From: Eutreptiella sp. 'Long Island Sound 2002'
Taxonomy: Eukaryota > Euglenozoa > Euglenophyceae > Eutreptiales > Eutreptiaceae
Direction: 5' to 3'
Assembly (NCBI GenBank): GCA_964036045.1
Contig: CAXIWF010000153.1
Coordinates: 23,007-87,006 of the forward strand
DNA length: 64,000 bases
In this document: one piece after another, positions 37,623 through 49,600 of the stretch
Layout: each line of letters starts with the position of its first letter
Position numbering within the stretch: the first letter of the stretch is position 1
Translations under genes and position numbers: made by a program
The notes under the pieces: generated by a model
The model's database searches: none
Seen by the model: the letters and a program-made list of their open reading frames with translations, nothing else
What the model was told of the DNA's origin: nothing

Positions 37623-40600
37623 GTTCATCGGGGCTGCACGGAGGACAATCTGCGCATTGGCGCGCGGACGTGTGGGCGCTGGTGTTGGTGTTGTCCAGGG
37701 TCTCAACAGCCAAACACCACCAGCAGCAGGGGCCGCATGCTTCAGCCTCTTTGTCTGTTGTGGGCATCATTCATTGATCGTGCTGTGGTGGGCATGTGTG
37801 GAACTGCAGTGCCCCCCAGATCCACCCCAGTCCCCACCCCCCCTCCTCTAGAGACCGCCATCGCGGAGTTTCTTTCCCACCGCACCGACAGCTGACTGAA
37901 GCGTGTTTTTAATGCCTGTGGCAGCTCCAAACGACCAGTCACCAGCAGCATTTAACCACTGGGAGCAATAGAGGGCATCGCCGGGAAGGTGGGGGCAGCA
38001 GCGACACGGGGGACCGGTGCTTTCAGGTTGTACCGGCTGATGGTCAACTTCTCGACGAATCTCGTGGACTACTGCTACTGGATCAATGCGGAGGGGGCGT
38101 CCGAGAACGACCCCAGGTGTGCGCTGTGCATGTGCGTGTGCATGTGCGGATATGCGCCGGTGCAATACACTTGTGGGTGTGTACGGCATGAACCCAGTTG
38201 GTGCACAGACATGCATCTCCTGCGGACTCACAGCACCGCATCCTGAGCGGATTCTGCCGTCTACCTTCCCCTGTGTGTGCGCGGTTAGGTGGTAGCACCT
38301 AGCACAGGCTGCATTGATTGGGCTTCAAGGCATGACCTCCTCCGTTGGTTCATTTATGGTCCGTTGGTAGTGCAGCACAGTTTTGGGAGCAGGTCAGGGT
38401 GCCAGGGACGAACTGCCACCGAACTCAGCGCTGCACATTGCCGCATCTATCAACAGACCGAAAGACGTCTAGGACAGCTCTGCTGTTCCTGCGGAGTTTT
38501 CTTTCCACCGCTTTTCTTGCTCTGTTCTTGTTTTTGCGGTTCTCATTGTGCGTGGGTGTGTGTGCACAGACATGACAATACCGACAGAACTACAGCCAGA
38601 GGGGTACACACCCAGTTGGTGCACTGATATACACCTGCTACGGGCATGCAGTGCCATACCATAACCGGCCCTGCCAGTACCCTTCCCCTGTGTGTGTGCG
38701 GTTAGGTGGCAGTACCTAGCACAGGTTGCATAATGTAGACGAGACAGCATGACCTCCTCTGAACTTTGTGGTCCGTCGTTAACGCTGCACGATTCTCAGG
38801 GCAGGTCAGGGAACGAGATCTGAACTGATATCCGCTGCAGCACATTGCCGCGTTTTGGGACCAACCGAACGACGTCTAGGACAGCTCTGCTGTCCCTGAG
38901 GAGTTTTCTTTCACCGCTTTTCCTGCTCTGTTCTTGTTTTCGCGGTTCTCATTGTGTGTGTGTGTGTTATGCACTAAGCAACAGTGGTATTTCGTTTGGT
39001 TCCCGCACAAGTGTGCGGGTGCACCGTTGCTCTGGCTGTTCGCAGGTCCTGGAGTAAGGAGTGCATCTCCCTCTTTGAGAAGCTCTTCAATGCCGCCTCA
39101 CAGCACCGGTATGACCTGCGCCCTGCCGAACGGGGGGCGGGGGGGGGGGGGGCACAGCCGAATGTGGAGTGCACAGATGCAGTGCAGGGGAGGGATGAAG
39201 TCCGTGACGGCACAATCACTGCTGCTGTGGAAGTGCGTCTGCGATGGTTTGTTGGTGGATCATGCAGACGTGAGGGGAAGGGGCATTGAACGGCCAGAAG
39301 AGGCACCTCTCGAAAGGCGACAAGCGCCACCGATGGTGCTGTCTGCCGGGGCTGTGACGGCTGCCCCCCCCCCCCCCCCCCAGGCCCCAAGAGCCAGATT
39401 TCATAGCGGGGAAAATGAAATTAACCGAAGGAGCCATTTGGGCCATTTTTGGTGCACAAGATTTTGGGTTCTGGACGCCCCACCACCACCCCTCCTTCTA
39501 CCGGGATGGGATTTTTTTGTAGAGCGGAAAAATTGATATGGAAATTTGGAAGCCCTCCCTCCCACCAAGTATTCCCTTCCATTATAAGGATGCTATGTGC
39601 CAAAGAACAATTTGTGCACCGGACACGGGCTGCAGGGGGGGCTTTCTGCGTGCTGCATGCAGTGTGAGTGCACAATACACCCAAAACCGACCATCCACAG
39701 CCCACTAGGAAACAACAGCAACCATCCACGGCCCACTAGGAAACAACAGCAACCATCCACAGCCCACTAGGAAACAACAGCAACCTTCCACAGCCCACTA
39801 GGAAACAACAGCAACCATCCACAGCCCACTAGGAAACAACAGCAACCAGCCACAGCCCACTAGGAGACAACAGCAACCATCCACAGCCCACTAGGAAACA
39901 ACAGCAACCATCCACAGCCCACTAGGAAACAACAGCAACCATCCACAGCCCACTAGGAAACAACAGCAACCATCCACAGCCCACTAGGAAACAACAGCAA
40001 CCTTCCACAGCCCACTAGGAAACAACAGCAACCATCCACAGCCCACTAGGAGACAACAGCAACCATCCACAGCCCACTAGGAAACAACAGCAACCATCCA
40101 CAGCCCACTAGGAAACAACAGCAACCATCCACAGCCCACTAGGAAACAACAGCAACCATCCACAGCCCACTAGGAAACAACAGCAACCATCCACAGCCCA
40201 CTAGGAAACAACAGCAACCATCCACAGCCCACTAGGAAACAGCAGCAACCATCCACAGCCCACTAGGAAACAACAGCAACCATCCACAGCCCACTAGGAA
40301 ACAACAGCAACCATCCACAGCCCACTAGGAAACAACAGCAACCATCCACAGCCCACTAGGAAACAACAGCAACCATCCACAGCCCACTAGGAAACAAGTG
40401 CTACCATCCACAGCCCACTAGGAAACAACAGCAACCATCCACAGCCCACTAGGAAACAACAGCAACCATCCACAGCCCACTAGGAAACAACAGCAACCAT
40501 CCACAGCCCACTAGGAAACAACAGCAACCATCCACAGCCCACTAGGAAACAAGTGCAACCATCCACAGCCCACTACGAAACAACAGCAACCATCCACAGC

Positions 40601-43600
40601 CCACTAGGAAACAAGTGCAACCATCCACAGCCCACTAGGAAACAACAGCAACCATCCACAGCCCACTAGGAAACAACAGCAACCTTCCACAGCCCACTAG
40701 GAAACAACAGCAACCATCCACAGCCCACTAGGAAACAACAGCAACCATCCACAGCCCACTAGGAGACAACAGCAACCATCCACAGCCCACTAGGAAACAA
40801 CAGCAACCATCCACAGCCCACTAGGAAACAAGTGCAACCAGCCACAGCCCACTAGGAAACAAGTGCAACCATCCACAGCCCACTAGGAAACAACAGCAAC
40901 CATCCACAGCCCACTAGGAAACAACAGCAACCAAACCACAGCCCACTAGGAAACAACAGCAACCATCCACAGCCCACTAGGAAACAACAGCAACCATCCA
41001 CAGCCCACTAGGAAACAACAGCAACCATCCACAGCCCACTAGGAAACAAGTGCAACCATCCACAGCCCACTAGGAAACAACAGCAACCATCCACAGTCCA
41101 CTAGGAGACAACAGCAACCATCCACAGCCCACTAGGAAACAACAGCAACCATCCACAGCCCACTAGGAAACAACAGCAACCATCCACAGCCCACTAGGAA
41201 ACAACAGCAACCATCCACAGCCCACTAGGAAACAACAGCAACCATCCACAGCCCACTAGGAAACAACAGCAACCATCCACAGCCCACTAGGAAACAACAG
41301 CAACCATCCACAGCCCACTAGGAAACAGCAGCAACCATCCACAGCCCACTAGGAAACAACAGCAACCATCCACAGCCCACTAGGAAACAACAGCAACCAT
41401 CCACAGCCCACTAGGAAACAACAGCAACCATCCACAGCCCACTAGGAAACAACAGCAACCATCCACAGCCCACTAGGAAACAACAGCAACCATCCACAGC
41501 CCACTAGGAAACAACAGCAACCATCCACAGTCCACTAGGAGACAACAGCAAGCATCCACAGCCCACTAGGAAACAACAGCAACCATCCACAGCCCACTAG
41601 GAAACAACGGCAACCATCCACAGCCCACTAGGAAACAAGTGCAACCATCCACAGCACACTAGGAAACAACAGCAACCATCCACAGCCCACTAGGAAACAA
41701 CAGCAACCATCCACAGCCCACTAGGAAACAAGTGCAACCATCCACAGCCCACTAGGAAACAACAGCAACCATCCACAGCCCACTAGGAAACAACAGCAAC
41801 CATCCACAGCCCACTAGGAAACAACAGCAACCATCCAAAGCCCACTAGGAAACAACAGCAACCATCCACAGCCCACTAGGAAACAAGTGCAACCATCCGC
41901 AGCCCACTAGGAAACAACAGCAACCATCCACAGCCCACTAGGAAACAACAGCAACCATCCACAGTCCACTAGGAGACAACAGCAAGCATCCACAGCCCAC
42001 TAGGAAACAACAGCAACCATCCACAGCCCACTAGGAAACAACAGCAACCATCCACAGCCCACTAGGAAACAAGTGCAACCATCCACAGCACACTAGGAAA
42101 CAACAGCAACCATCCACAGCCCACTAGGAAACAACAGCAACCATCCACAGCCCACTAGGAAACAACAGCAACCATCCACAGCCCACTAGGAAACAAGTGC
42201 AACCATCCGCAGCCCACTAGGAAACAACAGCAACCATCCACAGCCCAATAGGAAACAACAGCAACCATCCACAGCCCACTAGGAAACAACAGCAACCATC
42301 CACAGCCCACTAGGAGACAACAGCAACCATCCACAGCCCACTAGGAAACAACAGCAACCATCCACAGCCCACTAGGAAACAACAGCAACCATCCACAGCC
42401 CACTAGGAAACAAGTGCAACCATCCACAGCCCACTAGGAAGCAACAGCAACCATCCACAGCCCACTAGGAAACAACAGCAACCATCCACAGCCCACTAGG
42501 AAACAACAGCAACCATCCACAGCCCACTAGGAAACAACAGCAACCTTCCACAGCCCACTAGGAAACAACAGCAACCATCCACAGCCCACTAGGAAACAAC
42601 AGCAGCCATCCACAGCCCACTAGGAAACAACAGCAACCATCCAAAGCCCACTAGGAAACAACAGCAACCATCCACAGCCCACTAGGAAACAAGTGCAACC
42701 ATCCACAGCCCACTAGGAAACAACAGCAACCATCCACAGCCCACTAGGAAACAACAGCAACCATCCACAGCCCACTAGGAAACAACAGCAACCTTCCACA
42801 GCCCACTAGGAAACAACAGCAACCATCCACAGCCCACTAGGAAACAACAGCAACCATCCACAGCCCACTAGGAAACAACAGCAACCATCCACAGCCCACT
42901 AGGAAACAACAGCAACCATCCACAGCCCACTAGGAAACAACAGCAACCATCCACAGCCCGCTAGGAAACAACAGCAACCATCCACAGCCCACTAGGAAAC
43001 AACAGCAACCATCCACAGTCCACTAGGAGACAACAGCAACCATCCACAGCCCACTAGGAGACAACAGCGACCATCCACAGCCCACTAGGAAACAAGTGCA
43101 ACCATCCACAGCCCACTAGGAAACAACAGCAACCTTCCACAGCCCACTAGGAAACAACAGCAACCATCCACAGCCCACTAGGAAACAACAGCAACCATCC
43201 ACAGCCCACTAGGAAACAACAGCAACCATCCACAGCCCACTAGGAAACAACAGCAACCATCCACAGCCCACTAGGAAACAACGGCAACCATCCACAGCCC
43301 ACTAGGAAACAAGTGCAACCATCCACAGCACACTAGGAAACAACAGCAACCATCCACAGCCCACTAGGAAACAACAGCAACCATCCACAGCCCACTAGGA
43401 AACAAGTGCAACCATCCACAGCCCACTAGGAAACAACAGCAACCATCCACAGCCCACTAGGAAACAACAGCAACCATCCACAGCCCACTAGGAAACAACA
43501 GCAACCATCCAAAGCCCACTAGGAAACAACAGCAACCAGCCACAGCCCACTAGGAAACAAGTGCAACCATCCGCAGCCCACTAGGAAACAACAGCAACCA

Positions 43601-46600
43601 TCCACAGCCCACTAGGAAACAACAGCAACCATCCACAGTCCACTAGGAGACAACAGCAAGCATCCACAGCCCACTAGGAAACAACAGCAACCATCCACAG
43701 CCCACTAGGAAACAACAGCAACCATCCACAGCCCACTAGGAAACAAGTGCAACCATCCACAGCACACTAGGAAACAACAGCAACCATCCACAGCCCACTA
43801 GGAAACAACAGCAACCATCCACAGCCCACTAGGAAACAACAGCAACCATCCACAGCCCACTAGGAAACAAGTGCAACCATCCGCAGCCCACTAGGAAACA
43901 ACAGCAACCATCCACAGCCCAATAGGAAACAACAGCAACCATCCACAGCCCACTAGGAAACAACAGCAACCATCCACAGCCCACTAGGAGACAACAGCAA
44001 CCATCCACAGCCCACTAGGAAACAACAGCAACCATCCACAGCCCACTAGGAAACAACAGCAACCATCCACAGCCCACTAGGAAACAAGTGCAACCATCCA
44101 CAGCCCACTAGGAAGCAACAGCAACCATCCACAGCCCACTAGGAAACAACAGCAACCATCCACAGCCCACTAGGAAACAACAGCAACCATCCACAGCCCA
44201 CTAGGAAACAACAGCAACCTTCCACAGCCCACTAGGAAACAACAGCAACCATCCACAGCCCACTAGGAAACAACAGCAGCCATCCACAGCCCACTAGGAA
44301 ACAACAGCAACCATCCAAAGCCCACTAGGAAACAACAGCAACCATCCACAGCCCACTAGGAAACAAGTGCAACCATCCACAGCCCACTAGGAAACAACAG
44401 CAACCATCCACAGCCCACTAGGAAACAACAGCAACCATCCACAGCCCACTAGGAAACAACAGCAACCTTCCACAGCCCACTAGGAAACAACAGCAACCAT
44501 CCACAGCCCACTAGGAAACAACAGCAACCATCCACAGCCCACTAGGAAACAACAGCAACCATCCACAGCCCACTAGGAAACAACAGCAACCATCCACAGC
44601 CCACTAGGAAACAACAGCAACCATCCACAGCCCGCTAGGAAACAACAGCAACCATCCACAGCCCACTAGGAAACAACAGCAACCATCCACAGTCCACTAG
44701 GAGACAACAGCAACCATCCACAGCCCACTAGGAGACAACAGCGACCATCCACAGCCCACTAGGAAACAAGTGCAACCATCCACAGCCCACTAGGAAACAA
44801 CAGCAACCTTCCACAGCCCACTAGGAAACAACAGCAACCATCCACAGCCCACTAGGAAACAACAGCAACCATCCACAGCCCACTAGGAAACAACAGCAAC
44901 CATCCACAGTCCACTAGGAAACAAGTGCAACCATCCACAGCCCACTAGGAAACAACAGCAACCATCCACAGCCCACTAGGAAACAACAGCAACCATCCAC
45001 AGCCCACTAGGAAACAACAGCAACCATCCACAGCCCACTAGGAAACAACAGCAACCATCCACAGCCCACTAGGAAACAACAGCAACCATCCACAGCCCAC
45101 TAGGAAACAACAGCAACCATCCACAGCCCACTAGGAAACAACAGCAACCATCCACAGTCCACTAGGAGACAACAGCAACCATCCACAGCCCACTAGGAAA
45201 CAACAGCAACCATCCACAGCCCACTAGGAAACAACAGCAACCATCCACAGCCCACTAGGAAACAAGTGCAACCATCCACAGCCCACTAGGAAACAACAGC
45301 AACCATCCACAGCCCACTAGGAAACAACAGCAACCATCCACAGCCCACTAGGAAACAACAGCAACCATCCACAGCCCACTAGGAGACAACAGCAACCATC
45401 CACAGCCCACTAGGAAACAACAGCAACCATCCACAGCCCACTAGGAAACAACAGCAACCATCCACAGCCCACTAAGAAACAACAGCAACCATCCACAGCC
45501 CACTAGGAAACAACAGCAACCATCCACAGCCCACTAGGAAACAACAGCAACCATCCACAGCCCACTAGGAAACAACAGCAACCATCCACAGTCCACTAGG
45601 AAACAACAGCAAGCATCCACAGTCCACTAGGAGACAACAGCAACCATCCACAGCCCACTAGGAAACAACAGCAACCATCCACAGCCCACTAGGAAACAAC
45701 AGCAACCATCCAAAGCTCACTAGGAAACAACAGCAACCATCCACAGCCCACTAGGAAACAACAGCAACCATCCACAGCCCACTAGGAAACAACAGCAACC
45801 ATCCACAGCCCACTAGGAAACAACAGCAACCATCCAAAGCTCACTAGGAAACAACAGCAACCATCCACAGCCCACTAGGAGACAACAGCAACCATCCACA
45901 GCCCACTAGGAAACAACAGCAACCATCCACAGCCCACTAGGAAGCAACAGCAACCATCCACAGCCCACTAGGAAACAAGTGCAACCATCCACAGCCCACT
46001 AGGAAACAACAGCAACCATCCACAGCCCACTAGGAAACAACAGCAACCATCCACAGCCCACTAGGAAACAACAGCAACCATCCACAGCCCACTAGGAAAC
46101 AACAGCAACCATCCACAGCCCACTAGGAAACAACAGCAACCATCCAAAGCTCACTAGGAAACAACAGCAACCATCCCCCCTGATTTGGGCCCTCCCGACA
46201 AACACCACCCCTCAAAATACCCCCCACCCCCCCCCCCCCCGCCTCCCCGGTAATGCAGCCTCGCACGGGGATCCCTGGGGATCACACGCCATCTCCCGAG
46301 AGGCACTTGTGTGGGGCCATCCCCCGCCACACGCACTCGGGCCCCATACTTTTAAGGGCCGGGTCCTGGCGTGCTCGGGTCTCAAGTCTGGGGGAGGGCC
46401 CCATCCCGTCGCACCCCCAAACCCCCGCGCTGTTCAGGCTGTACGAGAAGGTCGAGGCCGTGGCCGTCAAGATGATGCAGGGCTGCCCGGACCCGGACGC
46501 AGCGGAGCAGGTCTGCCATCCGTCGGACAAAGACCGCCAAAGTTACGGCCTCAGGTCTGTGTGCGTAAGCCCCCCCCCCTTTGCCCTTGTGATGGCCCTC

Positions 46601-49600
46601 ATGGCCCCAACGTCGCTGATCCGCAACCTCCGCCATTTTTGGTTCGGTGCCCTCCATCTGCAGTGCCTTGCTGCCCCCCCCACACACGAGGGGGGGGGTG
46701 AGAGGCCGACGGGCGCCGCCGCCTGCGGAGGGAGAGGGTTCAGGGAAAGGGACAAGGGGAAGTGGCGAGAGGCCGACAGGTGCCGCCCGCTGCAGACAGC
46801 AACACAACCCGACGTCATGCCAAGCCCCCCCCCCCCCATCCAGTGATGTATGAGAACGGCCATACACCGTAGGAGGGGCGGGGGGTATCCCCCCGAGACC
46901 CCGCTTCCCCCCCCCCCCCCCCTTCCCTTCCAATGTTTGAGGCTGACAGCCAAAATTTTGCGTCAGCGCCTTCGGTGCCAAGAGGATTTGGGGTTCAAAG
47001 GACCCTCGGAGGAGGGGAGTCCCAGCCAAACCCCCCCCTCCCCGCCCTTTCAGACCCCCCCCCCCTTCCCCCCATTCTAACACATCCCTGCGCCCCCCCC
47101 CCCCCAACCGCTCTACCTCTGGTTTGCATTTGTCTGTTTTTAATTAGGTCACCCCCCCCCCCCCCCAACCGCCGCAGCGGCGGGGCTCTTTGCGGCCATG
47201 CCGGACCACGCTCGGAGCAGCACCAACGCAGCAGGGCCTTGCTCTGGCGGTGCCTGTCGCTTCTCACACACCCATGTCGCCTCTCCCTCCCACTCCTCTG
47301 TGGAGTCATGTGCCTTTGAGTGGCTGCAATCCCGTGACTGTTGGGGGCTGGCGGTGTGCCCGTGTGCCACAAGTTTTGGTCTACGCCTTCGCTTGGCTCA
47401 CATTTCTGAGGTCCCACCCCCCCGTGTCAGTCGTCAATGAAAATCGGCAAACTTAATTTTCCCCCAGGCGACCTACAGCCTCCCCAACAAAAGTGCATGC
47501 GACCTGCGCCAAAAAAGTTTTTTGTCAATTATTTCCGCACGCGATGTACGCCCAACAAAAAGGTGCACGCGACTGTCAAAACGTGCACGCGAGTTACGCC
47601 AAACAACGTACGCGACCTACGCTCTCCTCTGCCAGCCCCCCGCAGCTCTCCGTTTGTGCGCGCGTGTTCCCGTGCGTCGGGCTGTTCCACGGTCTCAGCC
47701 CCACAAACGATGTGTGGGGCTGAGACGTGGTATGCGACGCCCCGCACGTCTTTCATTCCCCGGAATGGCCTCTGATGAGGTCCCATGCGCTGCTGGCGGT
47801 CGGGCGGTGGGGCACACCCCGGCCTCGTCCGCGCCGGGGCATGCGCGCGCGCGGGGGGGGGGGGGGGGGGGCGTTGGTACGCGAGGCCACATGCGTCCCC
47901 CTCGAAGTGCGATGGGGCCGGCATCGGACCCGTCACCTCCGCAGACCCGCCGACGTGCGCACCTTCACGGCGGCCGTCACGCACGAGATCACGGCCACGC
48001 GGGGGGAGCGCGCCCTGCAGCCCCCGATCCTGACCAACATCGCTAAGTCCCTGCAGCTGTTCAGCGTCAAGTGTGAGTCCATGTGGCTGCACACCGCAGG
48101 TGCTCCCCTAACGGACTCCCGCTTCTGCAGAAGAGAGGGGGGGGGGTTGGCCAGGGATGCATTGGAAGGGAAGGATGTACCCCCTCCCCCTGAGCGCCGA
48201 GCCTGAGCCCAGCCACTGTCCCCCTGACGCCAAGTGCCAGCCTCAATGGCATTGGTAACCGACAGTAACCGCCACCAACCGCTTTGGCAACCTGCTCCAA
48301 CCGCCTGTCTAACCGCCTCCGAGGCCCCTCCCCTTCCACTGCATCCCTGGGGTTGGATTGGGACAGGGCCTCATCCAGGAGCGGTCCCCTGGGTTGGGGC
48401 GTCCTTCTCTGCCCAACCGTGAGGCTGAACAGCCCGACGGTCCGGTTCCAAGGCCGAGCGCGCTACAAACAGCCGGGGCGCGAGCGCGCGGCGGAGGGCG
48501 GGGGGGGGTGGGGGCGTTGCAGGGTGCGATGGCGTATTGGCTGCGGGCATCGGGAGGGGCTTCGTCCGTCACAAGGCACACCTTACGCCTCCGTAGACCG
48601 TGTGTGCGGGGGTGTGTTTGGGTCCATCGCGACCCCCGGTTTCTGTGTCGTCCCGTGCCCCGCGATGACGCCCGAAGGAAACGCCCGACGGCACCAAACC
48701 ACCGCATCCGTCGGAACTGGGGGGCGTTGGCTGATGGCGACGGACGTCCCAGGGATTGCGGGCACGTTGAGTCCCCTGGGGCACGGACCGAGTTCACGCA
48801 ACGAGACCCAACACTCCAACAACGCATGGCCCGTTCAGGCCCTTGCCCTCGCGGGTGTGAGACGGGCCGCAACAAGTGCACCGAAGCGACGTAGTCCCGA
48901 GCCCAACAAAAAAAACGCGGTCTCTGTGCCATGTCTCGTCGTGTTCCAGACCCCCCGTCGGGTTTGTGCCGATGATTCGAGGTCATCCCCCACGAACGCG
49001 CTGCGGCTCCCCTTCGCTGCTCAAGGCCACGGGGCCGAAACGTCAGACGTGTGCCGTGGTATTGGGATCAGGACGCAGCACGCCGCCCGAGTACCCGGGG
49101 CCCACGGCAGCGGATGAGGCACCGGCCGAACACCGGCCCCAAAGCAGCGGAAATCCACCGACCACCTGCACTCCTGCCGCACCGGGACACCCCCTCCCCC
49201 CCTCCCGGATCGCTGGGGCTGGGGCTGGGGCGTGAGCGTGAGGGTGTGCGTGAGTTGCAGGCCCCAGGGGCTGCGGCGGTCCTTGTCCGTGGCCCACACA
49301 TGGCCCCATGTCCGGGGCATCGGGTGTTGGGGGCCCGGAAGATGGTCCATCCCGAAGTACAGGCGGGGGGGGGGGGGCTCTTCGGGAGGGTGGCATTTCG
49401 CCGGTAAGAAAGGTGGCGGGGGTTTCCCCCCGCGAAATTTTTGCCGTAACAGCCCCATCCTCCACCACGGCCGCGGGCATTGTGGTGCCTGCGAAGGGCC
49501 AGGTCCGATTCCGCACGCGCCTGAGCCAACCGTCAGACATGTCTTGCGCAGACGCGCTGGACAGGGCATTGGACAACACAATTCTGGGACGATGTTGTGG

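Noticed and set aside
39691-46176. CRISPR array
   Set aside because: The 31-bp repeats are contiguous with no unique spacers, no cas genes are present, and the setting is a eukaryotic intron.
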